64,000 nucleotides of DNA, taken from Diaphorobacter aerolatus. Lineage in GTDB: Bacteria; Pseudomonadota; Gammaproteobacteria; Burkholderiales; Burkholderiaceae_C. The stretch is from positions 2,046,001 through 2,110,000 of the forward strand of contig NZ_CP060783.1 in NCBI RefSeq assembly GCF_014489535.1. The letters run 5' to 3'. The translations under genes and the position numbers were made by a program. The notes beneath the pieces were generated by a model. That model worked only from the letters and a program-made list of their open reading frames with translations. It did no database searches and was not told where the DNA came from. Of this stretch, positions 27,885 through 37,049 are shown piece after piece. Positions within the stretch are counted from its first letter, which is position 1. Every line of letters begins with the position of its first letter.

Positions 27885-28646
27885 ATGAAATACGCCCTTC
27901 TCGCCGATCTGCACTCCAATCTTCAGGCGCTGGACGCCTGCCTGGAACACGCGCGCGCGCAGAATGCGCAGCAGTTCGCATTCATCGGCGATCTGGTCGG
28001 CTATGGCGGCAATCCTGCCGAAGTGGTTGATCGCGTGATGGCGCTGGTTTCGTGCGGCGCGCCGTGCGTGCGCGGCAACCATGAATACATGGCGCTGAAT
28101 CCGCCCGACGTCATCCGTCAGGTGCAGGACGAAGGTGCGGCGTGGACACACGCGCAGTTGCAGCCGCTGCATCGCAGCTTTCTGGAAAATCTGCCGCTGA
28201 CCACGAGGCTAGGGCAGGATGTGCTGCTGGTTCACGCGAGCGCCGATTCGCCCGACAAGTGGCACTACGTGAGCGACAACGCCGCAGCCGAGCGCTGCAT
28301 GCGCGCAGCCGCCGCGCAGGACGAGGCCATCCGCTATGTGTTCGTGGGGCATGTGCACGCGCAGTCGCTCTACTTCCTCACGCCGACCGCCAAGCTGATG
28401 CGCTTCACGCCCGAGCCCGGCGTGCCGATTCCCGTGCCGCCGCACCGGCAATGGCTCGCCGTGGTGGGCTCGTGCGGCCAGCCGCGTGATCGCGATCCTC
28501 GCGCCATGTACGCCATCTACGACAGCGACGCGGCCACCATCACCTTTCACCGCGTGGTCTACGACCATCTGGCGGCAGCGATGGCCGTGCGAAAGACGCA
28601 CGCGTTGCCACACCATTTCGCCGACCGGCTCGAATGGGGGCTATAA
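27885..28646 (+). CDS. Metallophosphoesterase (calcineurin-like, YfcE/MJ0936-type)
   Basis: This is a cytosolic metallophosphoesterase, 253 aa. The dinuclear metal motifs are in order: DLHSN near residue 7, GDLVGYGGNP near residue 38, RGNHE near residue 66, and GHVHAQ near residue 157. The start is MKYALLADLHSN, which places the first motif immediately at the N-terminus, as in the family. It lies 130 bp upstream of a Ser/Thr kinase gene in the same direction, so it may be the partner phosphatase, but it could equally hydrolyse nucleotides or phosphodiesters. Confidence 0.88.
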   Translation: MKYALLADLHSNLQALDACLEHARAQNAQQFAFIGDLVGYGGNPAEVVDRVMALVSCGAPCVRGNHEYMALNPPDVIRQVQDEGAAWTHAQLQPLHRSFLENLPLTTRLGQDVLLVHASADSPDKWHYVSDNAAAERCMRAAAAQDEAIRYVFVGHVHAQSLYFLTPTAKLMRFTPEPGVPIPVPPHRQWLAVVGSCGQPRDRDPRAMYAIYDSDAATITFHRVVYDHLAAAMAVRKTHALPHHFADRLEWGL

Positions 28647-28776
28647 AGGTAGCTCAAGCGCAAATGCACGGAGGCGCGGACTTCGCACCTGCATACAGAA
28701 CGCCCCGGCTTGCGACTGACTGATGATTGATTGACTGACCCGCTCGCTCCTTCACTCCCTTCCTCGATCAGAAGAC

Positions 28777-30198
28777 ATGAAATTGCTGACACCGGGAACC
28801 GAGATCGATGGATTCATCGTTCATGACTGCGTGCATGCCGGAGGCATGGCGCACATCTATCACGTGACCTACGCGCAGATTGCCCGCGATCCGGGCTTTG
28901 CGCTGGTGATGAAGATTCCGCGCATGACGCCCGGCGATGGTGCCGAGAACATCGTGAGCTTCGAGGTCGAACTGCAGATTCACCCGACCCTCTCGGGCCC
29001 GCATGTGCCGCGCTTCGTGGCCGCTGGCGATCTGCTGCGACTGCCGTACATCGTGATGGAATACCTCCCGGGCTCGACACTCCAGCACTGGATCGACGCG
29101 CATCCGCGCGGCAACATCGGCGAGATCGCGTTGATCGGCAACGCAGTGGCGGTGGCCGTGCACAGCCTGCACCAGCAGAACGTCTGCCATCTCGACCTCA
29201 AACCCGCGAACGTGCTGCTCAGGGAAGATGGCGTCGCCGCGTTGCTGGACTTCGGACTATCCTGCCACGCGCACTACCCCGACCTGCTCGCCGAGGAAAT
29301 GCGCAGCGCCGTGGGATCGCCCGCATGGATTGCTCCCGAGCAGATCGTGGGCGTGCGCGGCGACCTGCGCAGCGACATCTTCGCCATCGGCGTGCTGCTC
29401 TATGAAATGGTGACTGGCGAACTGCCGTTCGGCGCGCCGACCACGCAGGGCGGTCTGCGTCAGCGCCTGTGGATGACGCCCACGCCGCCGCGCCGCCTGC
29501 GCGCCGACGTGCCGGGCTGGTTGCAGGAAATCATCCTGCGCTGCCTCGAACCCGAAGCCGCTCGCCGCTATCCCTCGGCCGCGCATCTGGCATTCGATCT
29601 CGCGCATCCCGACCATGTGCCCATCACCGATCGCGGCACGCGCGAGAGCGCACCCGGCGCGCGCGCGCAGTTCAAGCGATGGATCAAGGCGGCCGGCATG
29701 CACTACCAGCCCAGTCCGCTGCCCAAGGAGCAGTTGCAGGAAGTGCCGATCGTCATGGTGGCCGTGCCGCACAGGGACGTGAGCGACGCCACCATGTATT
29801 CGCTGCGGCAGGCGGTCAACCGCTCGCTCGGCATCCGGCCCGGCGCGCGGCTGGCATGCGTGTCGGTGATCTCGCCGTCGGCGAGCAATACCAGCCAGCA
29901 CGAGCGCAGCGAAACCACCTTGCACCGCACGCATCTCGCGCGGCTCAAGCAATGGACGGCGACGCTCGATCTTGCGGGCCACAGCGCGAGCTGCCACGTG
30001 CTCGAATCGGGTGACGTCGCGCAGGCACTGGTGCGCTACGCACGCGGCAATCAGGTCACGATGATCATCATCGGCGCCGCCACTCATGGCCTGCAGATGC
30101 AGCGCTTTGTGGACACCGTGCCGATCCGCGTCGCCCGCGACGCGCCCTGCACCGTGATTCTCGTGAAGCAGCAACTGCCATTTCACGCGCTGGCCTGA
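28777..30198 (+). CDS. Ser/Thr protein kinase fused to a universal-stress-protein domain
   Basis: This is a 473-aa soluble Hanks-type kinase with a C-terminal USP domain. Kinase residues are all visible: Lys46 in VMKIPR, Asp140 and Asn145 in HLDLKPANVLL, and Asp158 in LDFGLS. The glycine loop is atypical (HAGGMAHIYHV). SPAWIAPEQ and SDIFAIGVLLYEMVTGELPF follow. From about residue 320, a USP fold (VPIVMVAVPHRDVSD ... VTMIIIGAATHGLQMQRFVDTVPIRVARDAPCTVILV) ends the protein. No transmembrane helix or PASTA sensor is present, so the USP domain is probably the sensor or the ATP-binding regulator. Confidence 0.92.
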   Translation: MKLLTPGTEIDGFIVHDCVHAGGMAHIYHVTYAQIARDPGFALVMKIPRMTPGDGAENIVSFEVELQIHPTLSGPHVPRFVAAGDLLRLPYIVMEYLPGSTLQHWIDAHPRGNIGEIALIGNAVAVAVHSLHQQNVCHLDLKPANVLLREDGVAALLDFGLSCHAHYPDLLAEEMRSAVGSPAWIAPEQIVGVRGDLRSDIFAIGVLLYEMVTGELPFGAPTTQGGLRQRLWMTPTPPRRLRADVPGWLQEIILRCLEPEAARRYPSAAHLAFDLAHPDHVPITDRGTRESAPGARAQFKRWIKAAGMHYQPSPLPKEQLQEVPIVMVAVPHRDVSDATMYSLRQAVNRSLGIRPGARLACVSVISPSASNTSQHERSETTLHRTHLARLKQWTATLDLAGHSASCHVLESGDVAQALVRYARGNQVTMIIIGAATHGLQMQRFVDTVPIRVARDAPCTVILVKQQLPFHALA

Positions 30199-30272
30199 AC
30201 GGGCCGCCCTGCTTCGCTCACACGCGGGGCATTCGGGCGTTCCCGGGCGTTGCGCGCTGCGACAATGGCGGC

Positions 30273-31310
30273 ATGCACAACGATGACGACGACTCCACTT
30301 CACAGGCAACGGGCGCAGCGGCGCACGCCTATTCCGCGCTCACGCCCGATCTGGTGCTCGATGCGCTGGCCGAACTGGGCATGAACGGCGATGGTCGGCT
30401 GATGGCGCTGGGCTCCTATGAAAATCGCGTCTACCAGGTCACTCTCGAAGACGGTGCGCGAGTCGTGGCAAAGTTCTACCGCCCGGGGCGCTGGAGCGAT
30501 GACCAGATCCTCGAAGAGCACGCGTTCGCGCTTGAACTCGCCGCCGCCGAAGTGCCGATGGTTGCGCCGCTTCAGGTGCATGGCAGGACGCTGCATCATC
30601 ACGCGGGTTTTTCGTTTTCGGTCAGCCCGTGGCGCGGCGGACGCACGCCAGAGCTCGACGATTTCGAAACCCTGGAATGGATCGGCCGCTTTCTCGCGCG
30701 CATCCACACCGTGGGCGCCGAGCGGCCATTCGTGCTGCGCCCGATGCTTGACGTGCAGACCTTCGGCATCGACAGCCGCGACTGGCTGCTGGCGCACCAA
30801 AGCATCCCGCTCGATCAGGAATCAGGCTGGCGCAAGGCCTGCGACGAGGCGCTGGCAATCATCACCGACAAGATGAACGCGCGTCACTCCTTCACGCAAC
30901 TGCGTCTGCACGGAGATTGCCACCCGGGCAATGTGTTGTGGACACCGGTCGATGACAACGGCCACGGCGGACCGCACTTTGTCGACCTCGACGACGCGCG
31001 CATGGGCCCGAGCGTGCAGGACCTGTGGATGCTGATGTCGGGCGAACGCGCGCAGCGCAGCATGCAACTGTCCACGCTGCTCGAAGGCTATGAGCAGTTC
31101 CGCGACTTCGACCGCCGCGAACTCGCACTCATCGAGCCGCTGCGCACGCTGCGCCTGATCCACTACAGCGCGTGGCTCGCGCGGCGCTATGCCGATCCGA
31201 TCTTTCCGATCAATTTCCCGTGGTTCGGTTCAAGCGACTACTGGCGCGGCCAGACCGACATGCTCGTCGAGCAGATCGAGGCGATGCAGGAGCCGTCACT
31301 GCTGGTCTGA
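30273..31310 (+). CDS. srkA: Stress response serine/threonine protein kinase SrkA (YihE/RdoA)
   Basis: This is a 345-aa kinase of the aminoglycoside-phosphotransferase-like SrkA family, which in E. coli counteracts stress-induced (MazEF-linked) death. Lys in VVAKFYRPGRWS, the catalytic loop LRLHGDCHPGNVLW and the metal-binding FVDLDDARMGP are all present, and the C-terminal WFGSSDYWRGQTDMLVEQI is family-specific. The start is the only ATG near the N-terminus (MHNDDDDSTSQ). It lies 74 bp downstream of the kinase-USP gene in the same direction, forming a small phospho-signalling cluster. Confidence 0.93.
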   Translation: MHNDDDDSTSQATGAAAHAYSALTPDLVLDALAELGMNGDGRLMALGSYENRVYQVTLEDGARVVAKFYRPGRWSDDQILEEHAFALELAAAEVPMVAPLQVHGRTLHHHAGFSFSVSPWRGGRTPELDDFETLEWIGRFLARIHTVGAERPFVLRPMLDVQTFGIDSRDWLLAHQSIPLDQESGWRKACDEALAIITDKMNARHSFTQLRLHGDCHPGNVLWTPVDDNGHGGPHFVDLDDARMGPSVQDLWMLMSGERAQRSMQLSTLLEGYEQFRDFDRRELALIEPLRTLRLIHYSAWLARRYADPIFPINFPWFGSSDYWRGQTDMLVEQIEAMQEPSLLV

Positions 31311-31315
31311 GCGAC

Positions 31316-31359
<44 letters not shown>

Positions 31360-31363
31360 CCCG

Positions 31364-32152
31364 TCACTGTGCGCCTGCCGCGGTCAACAGTTCCGCGATT
31401 GCCCGCTGGTTGCGCTTTCGTGCGTGGGCCAGCGGCGTGACGCCGTCCTTGTCGGCCAGATTCACATCGGCACCGGCGGCGATCACGTCGCGCACGATCT
31501 GCTGATGGGGCGCGCCGCCGTCGCTCAGCACGATGGCTTCCAAGAGACAGGTCCAGCCAAGATCATTGACGTGGTTGAGGTTCACGCCCGCGTCGATCAG
31601 CGCCTTGGCAACGGCCACGTGACCGCGTTCGCACGCGGGAATGAGCCCGGTGCCGCCGTAGCGGTTGGTGCTTTGGAGATCGGCACCGCGCGACAGCGTC
31701 ATGCGCAGGATTTCGAGATGGCCGCGCGCCGAGGCCAGCAGGTACGCGCTGTCCTTCTGCGCATTCTGGAGGTTCACGTCCGCGCCCTGCAGGATCAGCG
31801 AGCGCGCCACCTCGATGTGATTGCCCGCCGTCGCCAGCAGGAGCGGCGTGTTGCCTTGCTCATCGCGCGCGTTGACGGGCGCATCCCTGGCAAGCAGTTT
31901 GCGCACCGCCAGTTCGTCGCCGGCCTGCGAGAACTTCAGCAACTGCTCGCCGAGCGCCTTGCCATGCACCGCCTGGCGGCGTGCGGATTCCGTCGTGGTC
32001 GCGGCAATCTGGCGGTAGGTCTCGGCATTGGCTTTGTGCACGGCTTCCCTCGCAGGTGATTGCGCGAAGCTGGCCGCGCTCAGCGCCACCAGCCCCGCAC
32101 ACAGAAGGTTGAAACGCAGCGAGACCGACACGGGGGTTTTCACTGGCCGCAT
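31364..32152 (-). CDS. Exported ankyrin-repeat protein
   Basis: This is a 262-aa protein with a signal peptide (MRPVKTPVSVSLRFNLLCAGLVALSAASFAQ) and about five ankyrin repeats from residue ~95 on, such as DEQGNTPLLLATAGNHIEVARSLILQGADVN and DKDGVTPLAHARKRNQRAIAELL. It is therefore a periplasmic protein-interaction module. Its ATG overlaps the stop of the exosortase-associated gene (TAATG), so it belongs to the exosortase H transcription unit. Why an ankyrin protein travels with that unit is not known to me. Confidence 0.88.
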   Translation of the reverse strand: MRPVKTPVSVSLRFNLLCAGLVALSAASFAQSPAREAVHKANAETYRQIAATTTESARRQAVHGKALGEQLLKFSQAGDELAVRKLLARDAPVNARDEQGNTPLLLATAGNHIEVARSLILQGADVNLQNAQKDSAYLLASARGHLEILRMTLSRGADLQSTNRYGGTGLIPACERGHVAVAKALIDAGVNLNHVNDLGWTCLLEAIVLSDGGAPHQQIVRDVIAAGADVNLADKDGVTPLAHARKRNQRAIAELLTAAGAQ

Positions 32153-32850
32153 TATTTTTTGCGTGCCGGTGTTCTGGCCTTCATCGACTGCTTCCAGCCA
32201 TTGACGATCACGTCGCCAAAGAACTTGCGATCCAGCAGCAGCCACACCAGCACCGGCGCGAGCGTGGGCAGCACCAGCACGCCGACCTGATAACCGAACA
32301 CGATGGACTCGACCTGCCAGGGATCCACACGCAAGGTCCGGATGTCGAGCTTTGCCGCCACTAGCACCTGCATGAGCAGGTACATCACCAGACTGAAGCT
32401 CTGGATCGGCAGCAGGATCAGATATCCGGCAACCGCCTTCTGGATTCGCCCCGGCGCGCGATTGGCGGCATAGGCAGCGAGAATCAGCGCCAGAAAGATC
32501 GGCAAGCCGAAGGCATAACGGCCCGGGTCGGCATCCACCACCACATCGGCGATCCGGCCCCCGGCACTCGGGACCGACACGCCGACGCTGGTCTGCACCT
32601 CGATCAAGCCGGGCTGTTTATGGATCTCGCGCACCCACATCGGCGCGACCTCTTCGAGGGCGACGTGCGAGAGAAACGCAATCGGATATGAAACCCAGGG
32701 TGTGACCTTGGTCCAGATCAGCGTCAACACGATGATGCCCGCGAACGCAAACGCGGCGAATCGCGGCACCACCTTGCTTTTTTTTGCGGCCTCATCGCCG
32801 CCCGCCTCCGCTTCTGTGGTCGCAATGGAAGAAGTGGTTGGTTCGGTCAT
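32152..32850 (-). CDS. Exosortase H-associated membrane protein
   Basis: This is a 232-aa integral membrane protein matching, from memory, the partner protein encoded next to exosortase H. After a Thr/Ala/Glu-rich cytosolic N-terminus come a hydrophobic segment (AAFAFAGIIVLTLIW), a periplasmic region (MWVREIHKQPGLIEVQTSVGV) and three further membrane spans. The start MTEPTTSSIATTE is preferred because AGGGAGGAA precedes it by 6 nt; an ATG 39 bp upstream overlaps the exosortase stop and is an alternative. It probably assists the exosortase in processing CTERM-tailed proteins. Confidence 0.82.
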   Translation of the reverse strand: MTEPTTSSIATTEAEAGGDEAAKKSKVVPRFAAFAFAGIIVLTLIWTKVTPWVSYPIAFLSHVALEEVAPMWVREIHKQPGLIEVQTSVGVSVPSAGGRIADVVVDADPGRYAFGLPIFLALILAAYAANRAPGRIQKAVAGYLILLPIQSFSLVMYLLMQVLVAAKLDIRTLRVDPWQVESIVFGYQVGVLVLPTLAPVLVWLLLDRKFFGDVIVNGWKQSMKARTPARKK

Positions 32851-32885
32851 CTCGGTTTCCTCCCTCTGCTCATGCGCCAGCGCGT

Positions 32886-33506
32886 TCACACCGAAGGCCT
32901 TGGCCGTGCGTGCGGTGACAGGTCCAGCGAATGGCTCACCGAGCCCTCGCCCGAGCCCATACGCGGCGCGCTGGCTGCAACCGGCGGGGCAGGAGGCTCA
33001 TCAGATGGCGGCGGCTCATTGGCGGCCCGCTCCTTGGAGCCCGCACGCACCCACAACAGCCAGACGATCAACACGTCGAGCATGATCAGCCCCTGCCAGA
33101 GGAACTCGTGCGCAAAGTTGAACACCGACATATTCCATTGGCCAAGATAGAACAGGCTGATGACGCGCACCACGTTCAGTGCCTGGATCGCGAAGAACCC
33201 GGCAACGAAGCCGATGAGCTTGTGACGCCAGCTTGACGGAAATGCAATGATGGCCGCAAACAGCACAATGCAGGCCTCGATGCCGTTGCAACCCGCCTCG
33301 ATCGAGACGCCGAAGCCGGTCGCGTTGTTCCAAAGCACCTTGCCCTGCGCGGTCGCGGTTTCGTCGAACCAGACCACCAGCGTGGAACAGATTCTGGCGA
33401 GCAGGGCGGTCCACGGCAGGACGATGTGCTGCTGCACCCAGTTGAGCATGTTCAGGCCGAACAGCGTCAACTGGATCGTGAGGAACAGAAGAAAAAAACG
33501 CAACAT
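32886..33506 (-). CDS. xrtH: Exosortase H (IPTL-CTERM-type transpeptidase/protease)
   Basis: This is a 206-aa multi-spanning membrane cysteine protease of the exosortase/archaeosortase family. The catalytic triad is visible: Cys73 in EAGCNGIEA, Arg114 in NVVRVISL and His133 in FAHEFLWQ. It has about five hydrophobic segments and a Pro/Ser-rich cytosolic tail. Exosortases cut C-terminal tripartite sorting signals; XrtH is the type paired with IPTL-CTERM tails. A candidate substrate with a comparable tail is encoded at 11668-14364. Confidence 0.88.
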   Translation of the reverse strand: MLRFFLLFLTIQLTLFGLNMLNWVQQHIVLPWTALLARICSTLVVWFDETATAQGKVLWNNATGFGVSIEAGCNGIEACIVLFAAIIAFPSSWRHKLIGFVAGFFAIQALNVVRVISLFYLGQWNMSVFNFAHEFLWQGLIMLDVLIVWLLWVRAGSKERAANEPPPSDEPPAPPVAASAPRMGSGEGSVSHSLDLSPHARPRPSV

Positions 33507-33717
33507 GGTGATCGAAGGGTCACAAATCGGGCCGACAAGGAAAAATGCCGCGCAACGCCAAGAATCCTCCGCACGAATGGCTGGTCAAGCGTCGATCCGA
33601 TTTGCGCAGAGGTTCCCTAGGTTACACGGCATTTTCGCTCAAACCAACAGTTCAGCCGATCTCGGCAGCCTGTTCAGGGTTTTGCGCGGTGGCCTCGCAA
33701 CAGGTGACGACCTTCGA
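33507..33717. other. Gap between exosortase H start and htpG end
   Basis: About 210 bp upstream of exosortase H and downstream of htpG, both transcribed leftward. It should contain the exosortase promoter. I see no clear terminator hairpin with a T run and no small gene. Confidence 0.35.
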
Positions 33718-35670
33718 TCAAACGAGCAGCGCGTTCACGCGTTTGACATAAGCGGCCGGATCTTCCGGCATGCCGCCCTCGGCGAGCAGTGCCTGATCGA
33801 ACAGAATGTGCGCGAGATCGTCGAAGTGCACCGAACCCTCGAGCTTCTTCACCAGCGGGTGTTCCGGATTCACTTCCAGCACCGGCCTGGATTGCGGAAT
33901 CGGCTGGCCGGCCTGCTTGAGCATGCGCGCAAGTTGGGCACTCATGCCGCCGTCCTGCACCACGATGCAGGCCGGGGAATCGACCAGACGCGTGGTGACG
34001 CGCACGTCTTCCACTTCGTTGTTCAGCGCCTGCTTGAGCCTGGCCAGCGTCGGCTTGAAGGTCTCGGCAGCCTCTTCAGCGGCCTTCTTCTCGGCCTCGT
34101 CCTGCAACTTGCCGAGATCGACCGCCCCCTTGGCCACCGATTGCAGCGGCGTGCCATCGAATTCGGTCAGATAGTTCAACGCCCACTCGTCCACGCGATC
34201 CGTCATCAATAGGACTTCGATGCCCTTCTTCTTGAACACTTCGAGCTGCGGGCTGTTCCTGGCCGCGGCCAGCGTGTCGGCGGTGATGTAGTAGATCGCC
34301 TCCTGGCCTTCCTTCATCCGCGACTTGTAGTCGGCGAACGAGACCGTCAGGCCGTCGCTCGTCGACGATGCAAAGCGCAGCAGCTTGGCAATGCGCTCGC
34401 TGTTGCCGAAGTCCTCACCCAGGCCTTCCTTGAGCACCGCGCCGAACTCGCTGTAGAACTGCGTGTATTTGCCTTCCTTGGCCTTGTCGTCCTCGCTGAC
34501 CACGTCCACCACATCGCCTTCGGTCACCGCTGCCGCGTCGTGCCTGTCATGCTTGGCCAGGTCTTCGAGCATCGACAGCACACGGCGCGTGTTGCCGTCG
34601 CGAATCAGGCGCACATCGCGGCTTTCCTGTAGCAGTTCGCGGCTCACGTTGAGCGGCAGATCGGCGGAGTCGATCACGCCCTTCACGAAACGCAGATAGG
34701 TGGGCATCAGCGCCTCGGCGTCGTCCATGATGAACACGCGCTTGACGTAGAGCTTGATGCCTGCCTTCTTGTCCCGGTTCCACAGGTCCATGGGCGCGTG
34801 CGCCGGGATGTACAACAGCTGCGTGTACTCGGTATTGCCCTCGACCCGGTTGTGGCTCCAGGTGAGCGGTGCCTCGCTGTCGTGGCTGATGTTCTTGTAG
34901 AACTCGATGTACTGCTCGGGCGTGATGTCCTTCTTCGGGCGTGTCCACAGCGCGCTCGCCTGATTGACGGTTTCCCACTCGCCGGTCTTCACCATGTCGC
35001 CGGGCTGATCGTTCTCGCCCTCTTTCCACTCCTCCTTCTCCATGAGGATTGGCAGGCTGATGTGGTCGGAATACTTGTTGATGAGCTGCTTGAGTTTCCA
35101 GGCATTGAGGAACTCTTCGGCATCTTCGCGCAGATGCAGCGTGATGCTGGTACCGCGCTCGGCGCGCTCGATCTGCTCGACCTCGAAGTCGCCCGAACCG
35201 CCGCTCACCCAGCGCACTCCCTCGCTCGCGGACAGACCCGCGCGGCGCGACTCGACGGTGATCCTGTCGGCCACGATGAAGCCCGAATAAAAGCCCACGC
35301 CGAACTGACCGATGAGCTGCGAATCGGCCTTCTGATCGCCCGAGAGCTTGCTCATGAAGTCCTTGGTGCCGCTCTTGGCGATGGTGCCTAGGTTGTCGAT
35401 GGCTTCCTGCTCGCTCATGCCGATGCCGGTGTCGGCAATCGTCAGGGTCCGAGCCTTCTTGTCGAAGGAAACGCGCACTTCAAGCTGGGGCTGCCCCTCA
35501 TACAGCTCAGGCTTGTTCAAGGCCTCGAAGCGCAGCTTGTCGCACGCGTCGGAGGCGTTGGAAATCAGCTCGCGCAGAAAGATTTCCTTGTTGGAGTACA
35601 GCGAATGCGTGACCAGATGCAGCAGTTGTGCCACCTCGGCCTGAAAGGAATGAGTGTGTTTGGTGTTCAT
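33718..35670 (-). CDS. htpG: Molecular chaperone HtpG (Hsp90)
   Basis: This is bacterial Hsp90, 650 aa. GHKL ATPase motifs are visible: [46 protein letters not shown] and [15 protein letters not shown]. The middle-domain segment [42 protein letters not shown] carries the catalytic-loop Arg. The C-terminal dimerisation domain has an unremarkable length. The start [13 protein letters not shown] is the family start. A sigma-32-like promoter lies about 125 bp upstream, consistent with heat-shock control. Confidence 0.97.
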   Translation of the reverse strand: MNTKHTHSFQAEVAQLLHLVTHSLYSNKEIFLRELISNASDACDKLRFEALNKPELYEGQPQLEVRVSFDKKARTLTIADTGIGMSEQEAIDNLGTIAKSGTKDFMSKLSGDQKADSQLIGQFGVGFYSGFIVADRITVESRRAGLSASEGVRWVSGGSGDFEVEQIERAERGTSITLHLREDAEEFLNAWKLKQLINKYSDHISLPILMEKEEWKEGENDQPGDMVKTGEWETVNQASALWTRPKKDITPEQYIEFYKNISHDSEAPLTWSHNRVEGNTEYTQLLYIPAHAPMDLWNRDKKAGIKLYVKRVFIMDDAEALMPTYLRFVKGVIDSADLPLNVSRELLQESRDVRLIRDGNTRRVLSMLEDLAKHDRHDAAAVTEGDVVDVVSEDDKAKEGKYTQFYSEFGAVLKEGLGEDFGNSERIAKLLRFASSTSDGLTVSFADYKSRMKEGQEAIYYITADTLAAARNSPQLEVFKKKGIEVLLMTDRVDEWALNYLTEFDGTPLQSVAKGAVDLGKLQDEAEKKAAEEAAETFKPTLARLKQALNNEVEDVRVTTRLVDSPACIVVQDGGMSAQLARMLKQAGQPIPQSRPVLEVNPEHPLVKKLEGSVHFDDLAHILFDQALLAEGGMPEDPAAYVKRVNALLV

Positions 35671-35797
35671 GAATGAATGAATGCGAAAAAGTCTCTTCCC
35701 GATGCCCGCGGCAGCGCGTGGACATCTCCGTGTGACGCATCGGCGAGCGACAAAGCGGCGCTGCGCGCCGCGCTCCAGCCCCTCCGAGCTTGCGGGC

Positions 35798-35825
35798 AGA
35801 TGGGGGTGAATACGGTGAGTTCAAG
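35798..35825 (-). promoter_or_regulatory. Sigma-32 (RpoH)-like heat-shock promoter of htpG
   Basis: On the minus strand CTTGAA is followed after 14 bases by CCCCATCT. This matches the RpoH consensus (CTTGAA, spacer 13-15, CCCCATnT) at essentially every conserved base. It points toward htpG and leaves a leader of about 120 nt. Confidence 0.75.
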
Positions 35826-35889
35826 ACGCCCGTGCGCGCATCACCCAGGTCCCAGGCCCGCGCACGCAAGCAAGCAATATCTACTACAA

Positions 35890-36494
35890 CCAATCACTCA
35901 CATGACAAGTTGCTGAAATTTCTTTTCCGAATTGCTTCAAATGTAACTATATGCTTCTATTTCACACAATTTTCATCACGAATGTAGCAGCAACTTTGCT
36001 GATTTGTATCAAATTATTTTTCATTTGAAATATTCTGGAAAATTAACAAACTCGACTTGAAAAAAATGCATTATGAAAAAATATCATTTAAAAACATAGA
36101 TATTTCGCTATTGTTTTCGATCTAAGAAAATTAGCTTGCTAATAAATATCACTTTTTGTATCAAAAGTGACGTAACGTCATGTCATCCATTTGGCTTACA
36201 TTCACGTTCGATTTGCATCTGACGATCCAGCTAGTTTTGGCAATAGCGTTTTACTAATCGAGTGCTTGGCGAGACGAGCGAGAGAAGGCAGATCCTGTGG
36301 ACCGCGCAGCAATGCCGATCTGCGCAATGAAAGGAGAACGACCCGACCTTCAGCGGAGCAATCCGTTGTCAGTCAGCGTTGTCCGGACATCGCGAGAGGA
36401 CCGCAGCAGTGGCCTTTTTGCAAGTCACCCAGTTCCCCAGTAGCGCGACTTCCTTGCGCGAACGAAGGGATGATTTTTTTCTGTGGAGTTTTTT
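35890..36494. promoter_or_regulatory. AT-rich control region upstream of the fimbrial operon
   Basis: Roughly 35920-36190 is strongly AT-rich against a GC-rich background, with many A/T tracts, and codes for nothing credible. Its right end holds three adjacent dyads: TTAGC-TT-GCTAA (36131-36142), TCACTTTT-TGTATC-AAAAGTGA (36149-36170) and TGACG-TAA-CGTCA (36168-36180). Such a region suits binding by nucleoid proteins of the H-NS/MvaT type and by a dimeric regulator of the fimbrial genes. A specific promoter core could not be assigned. Confidence 0.55.
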
Positions 36495-37007
36495 ATGTCT
36501 TTCAAGAAATCCGCCGTCATCGGCGCAACGCTTCTGGCTTCCATCTTCGCCTCGTCGGCAGTACATGCCGCCACGACCACATCCAAGTTCGACGTGACTC
36601 TGACGGTGCTGCCCAAGTGCGTGATCACCAACAGCAGCATTGCAGACATCAACCTGGGCACGGTCGATACGGGCGCCACCAATCTGATCGGCAACACCAC
36701 GTTCACGATGCAGTGCACGAAGAAGACCGCCTACTCCATCTCCCTGACTCCCGGTGCGGTCGGTGCGGGTGCCAACAACACCGGCACGCTCAAGGGCGCT
36801 GCCGATGCAACCCAGACCGTCGCTTACGGACTCTTTTCGGACGCCGCTGCGGTCGTGCCTTGGGGCAAGACGAGTTTCGTGACAGGCACATCGAGCGCAA
36901 CATCTTCTGCCGGCGTTGATTTCAAGGTCTACGCCAAGGTAGCGTCCGTTCCCGACGTCCCACAGGACAAATACACGGACAACGTCACGATCACCGTGAC
37001 CTACTGA
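36495..37007 (+). CDS. Spore coat U/Csu-type major fimbrial subunit
   Basis: This is a 170-aa secreted pilin with a spore-coat-protein-U (SCPU) domain, the CsuA/B-like subunit of an archaic chaperone-usher pilus. The signal peptide MSFKKSAVIGATLLASIFASSAVHA precedes TTTSKFDVTLTVLPKCVI. The Cys pair (PKCVITN and FTMQCTKK) and the C-terminal DNVTITVTY strand fit a donor-strand pilin. The start has a GGAG site and is first in the operon. A small hairpin follows the stop. Confidence 0.88.
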   Translation: MSFKKSAVIGATLLASIFASSAVHAATTTSKFDVTLTVLPKCVITNSSIADINLGTVDTGATNLIGNTTFTMQCTKKTAYSISLTPGAVGAGANNTGTLKGAADATQTVAYGLFSDAAAVVPWGKTSFVTGTSSATSSAGVDFKVYAKVASVPDVPQDKYTDNVTITVTY

Positions 37008-37020
37008 TCCAGCAGATCAG
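37004..37020 (+). promoter_or_regulatory. Small intra-operon hairpin after the pilin gene
   Basis: CTGATC-CAGCA-GATCAG forms a 6-bp stem starting at the pilin stop codon, followed by ATTTCTCC. It is too weak for a full terminator but may protect or partly terminate pilin mRNA so that the major subunit is made in excess. Confidence 0.35.
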
Positions 37021-37049
37021 ATTTCTCCGCCCCATCGTCGAGCGTTCAC

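Noticed and set aside
28711..28740. TGAC/TGATTGA repeats upstream of the kinase-USP gene
   Set aside because: The units are irregular and short; this is not a true tandem array.
36191..36919. Open frame overlapping the pilin gene in another phase
   Set aside because: It begins in the AT-rich control region and reads His/Arg-rich nonsense across the pilin; the SCPU pilin frame is clearly the real one.
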